Origin: Rhodobiaceae bacterium
Lineage (GTDB): Bacteria; Pseudomonadota; Alphaproteobacteria; Rhizobiales; JANQQB01
Direction of reading: 5' to 3'
Assembly: GCA_028285165.1 (NCBI GenBank)
Contig: JANQQB010000278.1
Location: forward strand, 1 to 64,000
Length of the DNA: 64,000 bases
Shown piece by piece: positions 19,689-30,627 of the stretch. The notes beneath the pieces were generated by a model. It saw only the letters and a list, made by a program, of their open reading frames with translations. It made no database searches and was not told the origin of the DNA. Within the stretch, counting starts at the first letter, position 1. Each line of letters opens with the position of its first letter. The position numbers were made by a program, and so were the translations under genes.

Positions 19689-20638
19689 TACAGGCGCACC
19701 TCCCCAATCAGACCGCGCGGCCTGTCGCGGCCCGCGCCGCCGGCATCGGACGCCGAAAGCCCGGCGTAAAGCGCCAACAACGGTTCGGATGCGGGCCTGT
19801 CGGTGTGGTGAATCTGGAATGTCCAGCCAAGTCGGTCGACAAACAGCCGGAGCCGTTCACGGCGCTCGCGCATGCGCTCCAGATAGTGCTCTCGCCAATC
19901 CTCGGCACGTCCCGAAACCAGCTTCATGCCGGTTTCGGGATCGATGAATTCGGTTCGCCCGCCAAAGGGAAAGGTTTCTTCCAGCGGATCCAGAACCTGG
20001 ACGAGATGACCCCGCGCGCCCGAGGCTGCAAGTCCGTCAAGCCACGTCGTCAGGTCGGACACAAGGTCAAGGAAATCGCCGATCACGATGACCTCGGAGA
20101 ACTCGCGGACCATCTGCGTGTCCGGCCACGCGGCGTCGAGCTTGGCGTGCAGAAGGGTATTGGAGACAAGTTCGGCGGCATTGCGGCTGGCGACAGGACG
20201 CGACAGGCCGAGCACGCCGACCCGTTCGCCGCCGCGGGCCAAGAGGTCGGCAACCGCAAACATGAGAACCAGCGACCGTTCGCGTTTGGTCACCGGTGCC
20301 AGATCCGACTTGAAATTCATGGACGAGGAAAGGTCGGTCCAAAGCCAGGCAGTATGGGCCGCCTCCCATTCCTGTTCGCGGACATAAATATGGTCGTCGC
20401 GTGCCGACCGCCGCCAATCGACCGCCTGCGTGGTCTCACCACTGACAAACGGCCGGAATTGCCAGAAGGTTTCGCCCGGTCCGCTGCGCCGGCGGCCATG
20501 CCAGCCGGCGACGATGGTATTGGAAATCCGCCGCGCCTCGACCAGAAGATCGGGAAGCGACTTGGCGAGCGATCGACCTTCGCCGAGCAGTTTCGGCCAA
20601 GATTTATCTTCGGATGGTTTTCTGAAGCCCAGTGCCAT
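19688..20638 (-). CDS. DUF58 domain-containing protein
   Basis: GRRRSGPGETFWQFRPFVSGETTQAVDWRRSARDDHIYVREQEWE is a typical DUF58 segment. Confidence 0.9.
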   Translation of the reverse strand: MALGFRKPSEDKSWPKLLGEGRSLAKSLPDLLVEARRISNTIVAGWHGRRRSGPGETFWQFRPFVSGETTQAVDWRRSARDDHIYVREQEWEAAHTAWLWTDLSSSMNFKSDLAPVTKRERSLVLMFAVADLLARGGERVGVLGLSRPVASRNAAELVSNTLLHAKLDAAWPDTQMVREFSEVIVIGDFLDLVSDLTTWLDGLAASGARGHLVQVLDPLEETFPFGGRTEFIDPETGMKLVSGRAEDWREHYLERMRERRERLRLFVDRLGWTFQIHHTDRPASEPLLALYAGLSASDAGGAGRDRPRGLIGEVRL

Positions 20639-20657
20639 GTGCTGTGCCTGTGCTCCG

Positions 20658-21671
20658 TTACCCGAGTTTGGCCTTCACCTCGCCAATCACGTCGCGAACG
20701 GTCTTGCCGTCGGCGCGGGCAGCGAAGGTCAGCGCCATGCGGTGTTGCAGTACCGGTTCCGCCAGAGCGATCACGTCGTCGACCGACGGCGCCAGGCGCC
20801 CGTCGATCAGGGCCCGGGCCCTAACGGCGAGCATCAGCGCCTGGCTGGCTCGGGGACCGGCGCCCCAGGCAATCAATCGGGCGACCGAATCCTCGGCGTC
20901 GTCGGGTCGTGTCGCGCGGACCAGTTCAAGAATTGCCTCGATCACGCTTTCGCCGACCGGCAGGCGGCGCACAAGTCCCTGCAATTGCATGAGTTCAGCG
21001 CCGTCCAGAACTGCGTCCGCACCGCCTTCCTCTACCCCGGTCGTCTCGATCAGGATCTGACGTTCCGCATCGCGGTCCGGATAGACGACGTCGATCTGCA
21101 TGATAAAGCGATCAAGCTGGGCTTCCGGCAGCGGATAGGTGCCTTCCTGTTCCAGCGGGTTCTGGGTTGCCAACACATGGAACGGGCGCTGCAGATCGTG
21201 ATGCGCGCCGGTGATCGTCACATGATATTCCTGCATGGCCTGCAGCAGGGCCGACTGGGTGCGCGGGCTGGCCCGGTTGATTTCGTCCGCCATCAGCAAT
21301 TGCGTGAAGATCGGACCCTTGATGAAGCGGAAGGATCGCGAGCCGTCCGGATTCTGATCGAGCACTTCGCTGCCCAGAATGTCCGACGGCATCAGATCCG
21401 GCGTGAACTGGATCCGGTTCGTCGAGATGCCGAGCACGGTCCCCATTGTCTCGACCAGTTTGGTCTTGGCCAGTCCGGGGACACCCACCAGGAGACCGTG
21501 TCCGCCGGCCAGAATCGTCACCAGTGCGTTGTCGATGACGCTTTCCTGGCCGAAGATCACGCCGCCGATCGCCTTGCGGGCGGCGGCGATCCGTCCCACC
21601 GCCTTTTCCGCTTCCGCTACAATTGCCGCATCGGTCTGGTGATCGCCGCGATCAATCACTGTCATGGCCAC
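20658..21671 (-). CDS. MoxR family AAA ATPase
   Basis: GHGLLVGVPGLAKTKLVETMG, FIKGPIFTQLLMADEINRASPRTQSALLQAMQE, ATQNPLEQEGTYPLPEAQLDRF. Confidence 0.95.
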   Translation of the reverse strand: MAMTVIDRGDHQTDAAIVAEAEKAVGRIAAARKAIGGVIFGQESVIDNALVTILAGGHGLLVGVPGLAKTKLVETMGTVLGISTNRIQFTPDLMPSDILGSEVLDQNPDGSRSFRFIKGPIFTQLLMADEINRASPRTQSALLQAMQEYHVTITGAHHDLQRPFHVLATQNPLEQEGTYPLPEAQLDRFIMQIDVVYPDRDAERQILIETTGVEEGGADAVLDGAELMQLQGLVRRLPVGESVIEAILELVRATRPDDAEDSVARLIAWGAGPRASQALMLAVRARALIDGRLAPSVDDVIALAEPVLQHRMALTFAARADGKTVRDVIGEVKAKLG

Positions 21672-21925
21672 ACATCCTGTCCCAGTTGTCTGAAGCTGTT
21701 TAAGTTTTCTGAATTGTCCCTTCGGGTCTCCGCCGACCCCAGAACACGCCCCTTCTGCAATGTAGTTCGGCGGGCCGGAATTGCGATGATAGGCGCCGAG
21801 CCCGCGACGATTAAATCACACTTTCGAGCGATTCGAGCGAAATTGATGGTGCGCGATATCGCTTTGCATTTGACTGGAACCGGCATCCGGTGACAATCGC
21901 CGCGAGGTAAGCCGCGTGCTCGGAA

Positions 21926-22549
21926 ATGGCGGATATGGCAGGTGAATTCGAAACTCACGGGCTCGGACAGGTTCCCGGCGAACTGGAAGCGCTGATTGCC
22001 CGCGCCGGAGGCCTCGGCGCGCTTAAGCCACCGGTTCATAAGTGGAATCCGCCGCACAGCGGCGCCATCGACATGCGCATTGCGGCCGACGGATTGTGGT
22101 ATTATCGGGGCTCATCGATCGGTCGGGAAGCGCTGGTGCGGCTGTTTGCCTCCGTCCTGCGCAAGGACGGTGACGACTATGTGCTCGTGACGCCGGTCGA
22201 AAAGGTGGGGATTACGGTCGAGGATGCGCCATTTGTCGCGGTGGAGTTACAGGTCGTCGGCACCGGCAAGACTCAACAATTGGTGTTGCGGACCAATGTC
22301 GGCGACGTCGTAAGCGTGGGCAAACAGCATCCCTTGCGGTTTGAGGAAGAAAAAGCCACCGAAGGACAGAAGCCCTACGTGCTCGTACGTGACCGCCTGG
22401 AGGCCAGACTCGCGCGGCCGCTGCTTTATGAGCTTGCCGAAATCGGTGTCATTGAAAAGGTCTCCGATACGCCGTACTTTGGCGTCTGGAGCACCGGCGA
22501 GTTTTATCCGATGGTGCCGGAAAGTGAGATCTCGGAATATCTGGAATGA
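21926..22549 (+). CDS. DUF1285 domain-containing protein
   Basis: PPVHKWNPPHSGAIDMRIAADGLWYYRGSSIGREALVRLFASVLRKDGDDYVLVTPVEKVGI. Confidence 0.88.
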   Translation: MADMAGEFETHGLGQVPGELEALIARAGGLGALKPPVHKWNPPHSGAIDMRIAADGLWYYRGSSIGREALVRLFASVLRKDGDDYVLVTPVEKVGITVEDAPFVAVELQVVGTGKTQQLVLRTNVGDVVSVGKQHPLRFEEEKATEGQKPYVLVRDRLEARLARPLLYELAEIGVIEKVSDTPYFGVWSTGEFYPMVPESEISEYLE

Positions 22550-23229
22550 TTGCGGCGCCGGACGCCAAATCCGCCTTGCCTGAGCTCACGCCCCCATCGC
22601 GTTTCAACGCCTGTGATGTCCGGCGACGCTCGGAGCGGCTCAAACGTCTTGGCGAAGACGTGCTCGCGCAGGAGCCGGACAGTGGTGATTTCCTCCTCAA
22701 TCCGGATATCGCAGCTTCCCTGAAAAGCCGGTCCGCCCGCGATGCCGCCGTGCTCGTGCCGATCGTCCGTCGGGAGCCTGAAGCGACCGTCCTATTGACC
22801 CGACGGACAGACCACCTGCCGTCCCATGCCGGCCAGATCGCCTTTCCCGGCGGCAAAATCGATGCCGACGACAACGGGCCGGTGGCGGCATCCCTCAGGG
22901 AAGCCCACGAAGAGATCGGCCTTGCGTCGGAATCTGTGGACCTTCTGGGTTTCGGCGATACTTATGTGACCGGGTCCGGATACAGAATCGTTCCCGTGGT
23001 CGGTCTGGTCGAAGCGGATCCGGATCTGACGGTCAATCGCGATGAGGTCGCTGCGATTTTTGAGGTGCCGTTGTCGTTCCTGATGGATGCGCGCAACCAC
23101 CATCAGGGGCGCCGCACCTGGCAGGGCCGGGAACGCAAGTTCTATGTGATGCCCTATTACGAACACTATATCTGGGGCGTCACGGCGGGGATTGTCCGCA
23201 CGCTCTACGAACGGATGTATGAGTCATGA
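22546..23229 (+). CDS. CoA pyrophosphatase (Nudix)
   Basis: RRTDHLPSHAGQIAFPGGKIDADDNGPVAASLREAHEEIGL; ATGA overlap with previous gene. Confidence 0.92.
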   Translation: MIAAPDAKSALPELTPPSRFNACDVRRRSERLKRLGEDVLAQEPDSGDFLLNPDIAASLKSRSARDAAVLVPIVRREPEATVLLTRRTDHLPSHAGQIAFPGGKIDADDNGPVAASLREAHEEIGLASESVDLLGFGDTYVTGSGYRIVPVVGLVEADPDLTVNRDEVAAIFEVPLSFLMDARNHHQGRRTWQGRERKFYVMPYYEHYIWGVTAGIVRTLYERMYES

Positions 23230-23516
23230 TACGCGTCGTGCTGATCAACCTAGTGCTGTTCCTGTTGCCGTTCATCGCCTATGCGGCGTTCCTGTATTTC
23301 CGGAAGGGACGGTTCAACGCGCTGGAAGAGCTGTCAGGCCGGACGTTTTATTGGCTGGTCGGCGGGGGAGCGGCCTGCGTGGTGATCGGGCTGGCATCGC
23401 TGGCGACCTTTCAGACAGGTGATCCGAATGCGATCTACGAGCCGGCCCGGTTCGAAGACGGTGTCCTGAAACCCGGTCGATTCCGCAGCCCAGACGAAGA
23501 ACCCGAGCCGGAGTGA
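23226..23516 (+). CDS. Small membrane protein, DUF6111-like
   Basis: Two TM helices, ATGA overlap with the CoA pyrophosphatase gene, positioned before cca. Confidence 0.75.
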   Translation: MIRVVLINLVLFLLPFIAYAAFLYFRKGRFNALEELSGRTFYWLVGGGAACVVIGLASLATFQTGDPNAIYEPARFEDGVLKPGRFRSPDEEPEPE

Positions 23517-23606
23517 CCGGGCCGTTCCAGAGTGCCGCCTGGCCCATGCCCGGGACGTGTGCAGGCAATTGGTATAAAAACACGTTGAAAAAAACGGTCG
23601 ACGGGC

Positions 23607-24854
23607 ATGGAACCGGTACCTGGATTTAGTCTTTCGGGCGAATGGCTGGAGGCGGTGCCGGTGCAGCGCCTCCTGAACGTCTTGAACACACAGGGCGAAC
23701 GGGCGCTCGTTGTCGGCGGCGCGGTCCGCAACGCGCTGATGCAGCGCCCGGTGTCCGATGTGGACATTGCGACAACCGCGCTTCCGGACAAGACCCGCAT
23801 GCTGGTCGAAAGTGTCGGCTTCAAAGCCGTGCCCACCGGCATCGAGCACGGCACGCTGACCGCTGTCCGCGGCGGCCAGGGGATCGAAATCACCACGCTT
23901 CGAACCGATGTGGAGACCGATGGCCGGCGTGCCGTCGTGGCCTTCGGACGATCCTGGCAGATCGATGCGGAACGACGCGATTTCACGATGAACGCGCTGT
24001 ATTGCGATGCGGACGGTAGAGTGTTCGATCCGGTCGGCGGGCTTGCGGACTGCCGGACGCGCACGGTGCGCTTCATCGGCGATCCGGACCGGCGTTTGGC
24101 GGAAGACTATTTGCGGCTTATGCGGTTTTTCCGGTTCTACGCTCAGTTCGGCAGCGGCGCGCCGGATGCCGAGGGGCTTGCCGCGTGCATCCGCGTGCGC
24201 GCCGACATGCGCCGGGTCTCGGTTGAACGCATCGCCCAGGAGATGCGCAAACTGATGGTCGCTCCGGGCGCTGCAGCTGCATGCCGTCTGCTTGCCGATA
24301 CCGGCCTCGCGCAAGCCCTGTTCGCCGCCGCACCCAATCCGGCGTATCTTGCGGCCCTGTTGGACAGCGACACCGGTCTCGATCCGACGGTCGCCGTCGA
24401 GGCCGCACTTGCGGCCTATCTCTGTTATGGCGGGGAGGGGGCGTCTGCGCTTGCCCGTCGCCTCAAGCTTTCCAATCGGGAACGCCGCAATCTGGTGGCG
24501 ATCAGCACGCTTGCGTTCGTTGCCTGGCGTGCCGCATTGCCGGATCGTTCTGGAATGGTCGAATGTGTGCGGGCGCATGGCAAGCCGATTGTCGCAGCAG
24601 CCATTCTGGTGGCTGTGGCCCGTGGCGGATTGTCCGACACCATGGACCCGAGCGATATCCTTGCCTTTCTGGCCGGTCTAACGCCGCCGGAATTTCCGCT
24701 AAGGGGCAGGGATCTAATGGCCGCGGGCATTGCGCCTGGTCCGGGGCTCGGCGTGCTTCTCGACCGTGCCGAAGAAGCGTGGCGCGCGTCGGGCTACGCG
24801 GACGATCGGGACGCGCTCCTGGCCCGGGTCCGGTCCTGGGCGGAAAAAACCTGA
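23607..24854 (+). CDS. CCA tRNA nucleotidyltransferase
   Basis: ALVVGGAVRNALMQRPVSDVDIATTALP, RRDFTMNALYCDADGRVFDPVGGLADC, RLAEDYLRLMRFFRFYAQFG. Confidence 0.95.
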   Translation: MEPVPGFSLSGEWLEAVPVQRLLNVLNTQGERALVVGGAVRNALMQRPVSDVDIATTALPDKTRMLVESVGFKAVPTGIEHGTLTAVRGGQGIEITTLRTDVETDGRRAVVAFGRSWQIDAERRDFTMNALYCDADGRVFDPVGGLADCRTRTVRFIGDPDRRLAEDYLRLMRFFRFYAQFGSGAPDAEGLAACIRVRADMRRVSVERIAQEMRKLMVAPGAAAACRLLADTGLAQALFAAAPNPAYLAALLDSDTGLDPTVAVEAALAAYLCYGGEGASALARRLKLSNRERRNLVAISTLAFVAWRAALPDRSGMVECVRAHGKPIVAAAILVAVARGGLSDTMDPSDILAFLAGLTPPEFPLRGRDLMAAGIAPGPGLGVLLDRAEEAWRASGYADDRDALLARVRSWAEKT

Positions 24855-24878
24855 AGCGACCCCATTTTGGCGGTCAGG

Positions 24879-25787
24879 TCACGGCCATTTGGCGACCGGT
24901 GGCATGGAGGACAGGATCGAGTCGACGTTGCCGCCGGTCTTCAGGCCGAAGATCGTGCCGCGATCGTAGAGAAGATTGAATTCCACGTAGCGTCCGCGGC
25001 GGATCAATTGCTCCTCGCGATCGGCTTCGGACCAAGCCGTGTCCGCATTGGCGCGCACCAGGGTCGGATAGATGTCACGGAAGGCGCGGCCGACATCGCG
25101 GGTAAAGGCAAAATCGGCGTCCCAGTCCCCGGAATTCAGGTAATCGTAGAAGATGCCGCCGATGCCGCGCATCTCGTTGCGGTGTTTGAGGAAGAAATAG
25201 TCGTCGCACCAGGCCTTGTAGCGGTCGTAATCGGCCACGGCGTGTCCGGCGCAGGCGTCTTTCATGGCCGCATGAAAAGCCTTGGTGTCCGGATCGTCCT
25301 GAGTTCGCCGGCGATCGAGGACCGGCGTCAGATCGGCACCGCCGCCGAACCATTGGCGCGCCGTCACCACCATGCGCGTGTTCATGTGCACGGCCGGGAT
25401 GTTCGGATTGTGCAGGTGTGCGATCAACGAGATGCCGGACGCCCAGAAGCGCGGATCCTCCTCCGAACCGGGAATCTGGCCGCGAAACTCCGGAGAGAAC
25501 TCCCCATGGACGGTCGACACATGTACGCCGACCTTTTCAAAGACGCGCCCGCTCATCAGGCTCATCACACCGCCGCCGCCATCGGCGCCGGAATGGTCGG
25601 TGCGCTGCCACGGTGTGCGCACGAACCGGCCGGCATCGGCCGAAGCGCCGGTCGAATCGAAGTCGTCCTCGAGCGTTTCGAAGGCGGCACAGATGGAATC
25701 GCGCAATTCGGCAAACCAGGCGCTTGCCGCCTGTTTCTTCTGGTCGAGATCGGCCGGGAGAGGATGGTCGGGTACTTTTGGCTTCAT
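24879..25787 (-). CDS. hemF: Oxygen-dependent coproporphyrinogen III oxidase
   Basis: [91 protein letters not shown]. Confidence 0.96.
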   Translation of the reverse strand: MKPKVPDHPLPADLDQKKQAASAWFAELRDSICAAFETLEDDFDSTGASADAGRFVRTPWQRTDHSGADGGGGVMSLMSGRVFEKVGVHVSTVHGEFSPEFRGQIPGSEEDPRFWASGISLIAHLHNPNIPAVHMNTRMVVTARQWFGGGADLTPVLDRRRTQDDPDTKAFHAAMKDACAGHAVADYDRYKAWCDDYFFLKHRNEMRGIGGIFYDYLNSGDWDADFAFTRDVGRAFRDIYPTLVRANADTAWSEADREEQLIRRGRYVEFNLLYDRGTIFGLKTGGNVDSILSSMPPVAKWP

Positions 25788-25929
25788 GTCTGCCTCGTCT
25801 TGCGCGGGACGTGCATGCCGTCCGCTGGCGTATTCGGGTCCCGCCTTCCCAGGACACGGGCTCCCCGGGCATTCCATGAAACAGGCCAAATGGCAACCGG
25901 TCGGGCAGACAGCCCGCCGGTCACGCGTG

Positions 25930-26391
25930 TCATTTCGGAAAGCCGCCGGTTTGACGCAACGCTTCGCCGAGCGCCATGGCGCAGGCCAGCGCGACGTTAA
26001 GCGAGCGTGTGCCCGCTTGCATGGGGACGCGAATCCGGTCGACAATTTCGGCGTGCACCTTGTCCGGAACGCCGGCGGATTCTCTGCCCAGTAGAAGAAC
26101 ATCGTCGCGACGGAAGGAAAAGTCGGTATAGGCAAGATCGGCCTTGGTGGTGAGCAAGACGATACGGCGCCGGGCAATAGGGTCGGACGATCGAAAGGCC
26201 TCCCAGGACACATGGCGGGTGACGCTGGCACGTTCCAGGTAATCCATGCCGGCACGCCGAAACGCTTTGTCCGTCAGGGTGAACCCGGCCGGGCCGATGA
26301 TATCCACGGCAACGCCGAGACAGGCGCCCAGTCGAACTATAGTACCCGTGTTCTGGGGAATGTCAGGCTGATAGAGTGCAACGCGCAGCAT
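25930..26391 (-). CDS. trmL: tRNA (cytidine(34)-2'-O)-methyltransferase
   Basis: [66 protein letters not shown]. Confidence 0.93.
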   Translation of the reverse strand: MLRVALYQPDIPQNTGTIVRLGACLGVAVDIIGPAGFTLTDKAFRRAGMDYLERASVTRHVSWEAFRSSDPIARRRIVLLTTKADLAYTDFSFRRDDVLLLGRESAGVPDKVHAEIVDRIRVPMQAGTRSLNVALACAMALGEALRQTGGFPK

Positions 26392-26693
26392 TTTTGCGGC
26401 TTCCCTGGGAGCCGTCGTCTTGAACCAGTCGTGCATTGCGTATATGCGAATAATTCTAACCTCGAAACGCCGGATTGCGACAAACGGTCCGAGTGGCAAC
26501 CGGTTAGCTGGACTTGGCGTATTGACGGTGAGAGACAGGTCAGACGGCAAATGGTTTGGACCCGGAATTCGGGTTGCGCACAGACCGAATGTCGACCTGG
26601 CCACCCGGGCGAACACCGGCGAATGTTCGTTTGGCGGAAGCCGTGTGTCGGGCCGGGCATTAGGAATGGCAGGAAGACTGAAGGGGTAAGACC

Positions 26694-27260
26694 GTGACAG
26701 ATTCACAAAAACCCGAACCGGGCCGGCGGGACTTTCTCGTTCTCGCCACCGGGGCGATGGGCGCCGTCGGAGCGGCCGGCATGGCGTGGCCGTTGATCGC
26801 GCAGATGAACCCCGATGCGTCGGCCTTGGCCCTGGCGTCGACGGAAGTCGATATCTCCTCGATCGAACCCGGTCAGAGCATTCGCGTCATGTGGCGCGGC
26901 AAGCCCGTTTTCGTGCGGTATCGCACGGAAGAGGAAGTCGAGGCCGCTCGGGCAGTGTCAATAAGCGACCTGCCGGACCCGGACGCCCGCAACGCCAATG
27001 CCGAAGGGGAAGAAGCGACCGACGAAAATCGCGCCATCCCGGGTCGGGAGGCCTGGCTGGTCATGGTCGGCGTCTGCACGCATCTGGGCTGTATCCCGAT
27101 CGGCGATGTCGGCAATAACGGCGATTACGGCGGCTGGTTCTGTCCGTGCCACGGATCGCACTACGACACAGCCGGACGGATCCGAAAGGGACCGGCACCG
27201 GAAAATCTGCCCATTCCGCCGTTTGAATTCGTCTCAGACAACGTTCTGAGAATTGGTTGA
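26694..27260 (+). CDS. petA: Ubiquinol-cytochrome c reductase iron-sulfur subunit
   Basis: Twin-arginine-like N-terminus RRDFLVLATGAMGAVG; CTHLGCIPIGD and CPCHGSHYD Rieske motifs. Confidence 0.97.
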   Translation: MTDSQKPEPGRRDFLVLATGAMGAVGAAGMAWPLIAQMNPDASALALASTEVDISSIEPGQSIRVMWRGKPVFVRYRTEEEVEAARAVSISDLPDPDARNANAEGEEATDENRAIPGREAWLVMVGVCTHLGCIPIGDVGNNGDYGGWFCPCHGSHYDTAGRIRKGPAPENLPIPPFEFVSDNVLRIG

Positions 27261-27281
27261 TCGAGGAGGCGAGAAACCAGC

Positions 27282-28571
27282 ATGTCCGGACATTCCAGCT
27301 ATGTACCGTCGACGGGCTTCGAAAAGTGGCTCGATCGTCGGCTCCCCATCATTCGTTTCATGCATGCCGAAACTTCGGGTTTCCCGTGTCCGAAAAACCT
27401 CAGCTATTTCTGGACTTTCGGCGCGATCCTGACCTTCATGCTGGTGGTGCAGATCATCACCGGCATCGTGTTGGTCATGCATTACACGCCCCATACCGAC
27501 ATGGCGTTCGCCTCCGTTGAACACATCATGCGGAACGTCAATTACGGCTGGCTGCTGCGCTATGTGCACGCGAACGGCGCGTCGATGTTTTTCATCGCGG
27601 TCTATATTCATATGTTCCGTGGGCTGTACTATGGATCCTACAAGGAACCACGGGAAGTCCTCTGGATTCTTGGCGTCATCATCTTCCTCCTGATGATGGC
27701 AACCGCCTTCATGGGCTACGTCCTGCCCTGGGGCCAGATGAGCTTCTGGGGCGCCACGGTGATCACCAACCTGTTCTCCGCGCTGCCGCTGGTCGGCGAG
27801 CCGGTCGTGCAATGGCTGTGGGGCGGTTTTGCGGTCGACAACCCGACGCTGAACCGGTTCTTCTCGCTGCACTACCTGCTGCCGTTCATGATCCTGGGCG
27901 TGGTCATCCTGCACATCTGGGCGCTGCATGTGGCCGGAAACGGCAACCCGACCGGCGTGTCGGTCAAGTCCAAACAGGATACGGTACCGTTCCATCCCTA
28001 CGTGACGATGAAAGACGGGTTTGCGCTGGTTTGCTTCCTGATCTTCTTTGCGTATTTCGTCTTCTACATTCCCAATTATCTGGGTCACGCCGATAACTAT
28101 ATCCCGGCGGATCCGCTGGTGACACCGGCGCATATCGTTCCGGAATGGTACTTCCTGCCGTTCTACGCGATCCTGCGGGCCGTGCCGGATAAACTCGGCG
28201 GTGTGCTGCTGATGTTTGGCGCCATCGCGGTGCTGTTCATCCTGCCCTGGCTCGACACCTCGAAAGTGCGCTCGGCTGCCTTCCGGCCGCTCTACAAGCA
28301 GGCGTTCTGGATCTTCGTGGTGGTCTGCATCGCGCTCGGATGGCTTGGCGGACAGCCGGCCGAAGGGGGTTACGTGATTGCGGCCCGCATCTTCACGTTC
28401 CTCTATTTCGCATTCTTCCTGATCGTGATGCCGCTGCTTGGAATCATTGAAACACCCAAGAAGCTGCCGGAAAGCATATCCCAATCGGTGCTCGAGAAGG
28501 CCAAGGCGCTCGGGTCTGGCGGCGCCGCGCAGCCGGCGGGATCCGCGGCCGCACCGGATAAGAATGCCTGA
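27282..28571 (+). CDS. petB: Cytochrome b of the bc1 complex
   Basis: [69 protein letters not shown]. Confidence 0.97.
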   Translation: MSGHSSYVPSTGFEKWLDRRLPIIRFMHAETSGFPCPKNLSYFWTFGAILTFMLVVQIITGIVLVMHYTPHTDMAFASVEHIMRNVNYGWLLRYVHANGASMFFIAVYIHMFRGLYYGSYKEPREVLWILGVIIFLLMMATAFMGYVLPWGQMSFWGATVITNLFSALPLVGEPVVQWLWGGFAVDNPTLNRFFSLHYLLPFMILGVVILHIWALHVAGNGNPTGVSVKSKQDTVPFHPYVTMKDGFALVCFLIFFAYFVFYIPNYLGHADNYIPADPLVTPAHIVPEWYFLPFYAILRAVPDKLGGVLLMFGAIAVLFILPWLDTSKVRSAAFRPLYKQAFWIFVVVCIALGWLGGQPAEGGYVIAARIFTFLYFAFFLIVMPLLGIIETPKKLPESISQSVLEKAKALGSGGAAQPAGSAAAPDKNA

Positions 28572-28717
28572 GGGCGGGCAACTGCCATGGAACCCGGGGC
28601 GGGTCCTTTGATTGGCCCCAGAGACTATACGGCGATTGAAACGCGCGTCCGGGATGACGTTCATGTCCCGGCCGCGCGCTTGAAAACCGCCGAGCGAAGA
28701 AAGAGGAAGTCCCTTCG

Positions 28718-29560
28718 ATGATCCTGAAAAACGCACTCTTGGGAACCATGGCGGTCCTGACCGTGGGCGTGCTGGCTGCCGGCGATGCCCGGGCGGCAAG
28801 CTATGATGTGCATATCGAGCGCCAGGACTGGTCGTTTGCCGGACCGTTTGGAACGTTCGATCCGGCACAATTGCAGCGCGGCTACAAAGTCTATCGCGAG
28901 GTCTGTGCGAGCTGCCACGGTATGGATCTGGTGGCGTTCCGCAATCTGTCGGATCCGGGCGGACCCGGCTTTACCGAAGACGAAGTCAAGGCGATCGCAG
29001 CAGAGTACGAAATCGAGGACGGGCCTGACGAGTTCGGGGACATGTTCATGCGGCCGGGACGGCCGTCCGACAGTCATCCTGCGCCGTTCGCGAACGAACA
29101 GGCTGCACGAGCCTCCAACAACAATGCGTATCCGGTGGACTTTTCCCTGATCGCGAAAGCCCGGCACATCAGCAGCGGCTTTCCCGGGTTCCTCATCGAC
29201 ATCTTCACCCAATACCAGGAAGCCGGTCCGGACTATATCTACTCGCTTCTGACCGGTTACCGTGATCCGCCGGAAGGCGTCGAGGTCGGCGACGGTCAAT
29301 ACTACAACATCAGCTTTATCGCAGGGAACGCCCTGTCGATGGCGCCGCCTCTGGATGATGGTTTCGTCGAATATACAGACGGAACGCCGGAGACCCTGCA
29401 GCAATATTCCCGCGACGTGTCGGCCTTCCTGATGTGGGCTGCCGAGCCGAAACTGATGGAGCGCAAGCAGACCGGTCTGGTCGTGATGATCTTCCTCGTC
29501 GCCTTCGCGTTCCTGATGTATTACAGCAAGCGCAAGCTGTGGGCTGACGTCGACCACTGA
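28718..29560 (+). CDS. Cytochrome c1
   Basis: QRGYKVYREVCASCHGMDLVAFRNL CXXCH heme site; MAPPLDDGFVEYTDGTPETLQQYSRDVSAFLMWAAEPKLMERKQTG. Confidence 0.96.
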   Translation: MILKNALLGTMAVLTVGVLAAGDARAASYDVHIERQDWSFAGPFGTFDPAQLQRGYKVYREVCASCHGMDLVAFRNLSDPGGPGFTEDEVKAIAAEYEIEDGPDEFGDMFMRPGRPSDSHPAPFANEQAARASNNNAYPVDFSLIAKARHISSGFPGFLIDIFTQYQEAGPDYIYSLLTGYRDPPEGVEVGDGQYYNISFIAGNALSMAPPLDDGFVEYTDGTPETLQQYSRDVSAFLMWAAEPKLMERKQTGLVVMIFLVAFAFLMYYSKRKLWADVDH

Positions 29561-29593
29561 CCGGCTCTCGGTAACGCACGGCAAGACAGGATG

Positions 29594-29620
29594 AAGGGCC
29601 CTCCAGCAGGGCCCTTTTTC
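29594..29620 (+). terminator. Rho-independent terminator after the bc1 operon
   Basis: AAGGGCCCT-CCAGC-AGGGCCCTT then TTTC. Confidence 0.92.
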
Positions 29621-29705
29621 GTCGTTGGAATTTAAGGTTAATTGGCTCTTCTGATCCGACGCGGCGTTTGCTAAGACACGCAGTCGGACGATGGAAGGGC
29701 AGTAC

Positions 29706-30581
29706 ATGAGCGAAGCGGTATTGGGTGTTCTGGGCGGATCGGGCGTATACGACCTGCCAGGACTTGAGGATGCACGGTGGGAGACCGTGACAGGGCCGTG
29801 GGGCGATCCCTCGGACCAGCTTCGTCTCGGCACGATCGACGGGCTTCAGGTGGCGTTCCTGCCGCGTCACGGGCGCGGCCACCCGCATGCCCCCACGAGC
29901 ATCAATTACAGGGCGAACATCGACGCATTGAAACGGGTCGGGGTAACCGATCTCGTCTCGGTGTCGGCATGCGGTTCGCTCAAGGAGGAGCTGTCGCCCG
30001 GCACTTTCGTGCTGGTGGACCAGTTCGTCGACCGGACGTTTTCGCGTCAGAAGAGTTTCTTCGGTCATGGCTGCGTCGCCCATGTCTCCTTCGGCGACCC
30101 GGTCAGTCCTCTGCTCGTCGATCAGGTCGAGGCGGCCGCGCAGGCGGAAGACATCCCGCATGTGCGCGGCGGCACCTATCTTGCGATGGAGGGCCCGCAA
30201 TTCTCTACGCTTGCCGAATCCCACCTCTATCGATCCTGGGGCTGCTCGGTCATCGGCATGACCAACATGCCGGAGGCCAAACTCGCCCGTGAAGCCGAGA
30301 TCTGCTACGCGACCGTCGCGATGGTGACGGATTACGATTGCTGGCACCATGAGCATGAAGCCGTTGACGTGCAGAGCATCATCAAGGTGCTCGGCGAAAA
30401 CCGGGACAAGGCGCAGCGCCTGATTGCCCGGCTCGCCCGAACCTTGCCGCGCGAGCACGAACCGTGCCCGATCGGATCGGACACGGCGCTCGACTATGCT
30501 CTGATCACCGCTCCGGACGCGCGGGATCCGGCTCTGGTGAAAAAACTCGACGCGGTGGCGGGCCGCGTCCTCAACGCGTGA
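29706..30581 (+). CDS. mtnP: S-methyl-5'-thioadenosine phosphorylase
   Basis: [101 protein letters not shown]. Confidence 0.96.
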   Translation: MSEAVLGVLGGSGVYDLPGLEDARWETVTGPWGDPSDQLRLGTIDGLQVAFLPRHGRGHPHAPTSINYRANIDALKRVGVTDLVSVSACGSLKEELSPGTFVLVDQFVDRTFSRQKSFFGHGCVAHVSFGDPVSPLLVDQVEAAAQAEDIPHVRGGTYLAMEGPQFSTLAESHLYRSWGCSVIGMTNMPEAKLAREAEICYATVAMVTDYDCWHHEHEAVDVQSIIKVLGENRDKAQRLIARLARTLPREHEPCPIGSDTALDYALITAPDARDPALVKKLDAVAGRVLNA

Positions 30582-30627
30582 TCCCAGTCCGCCCCCTTCC
30601 AGCCTGACCCCCACCCGGGAGCCGTCC

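Noticed and set aside
27234-28868. 544-aa ORF on the minus strand
   Set aside because: Antisense shadow of petB; composition typical of a spurious frame.
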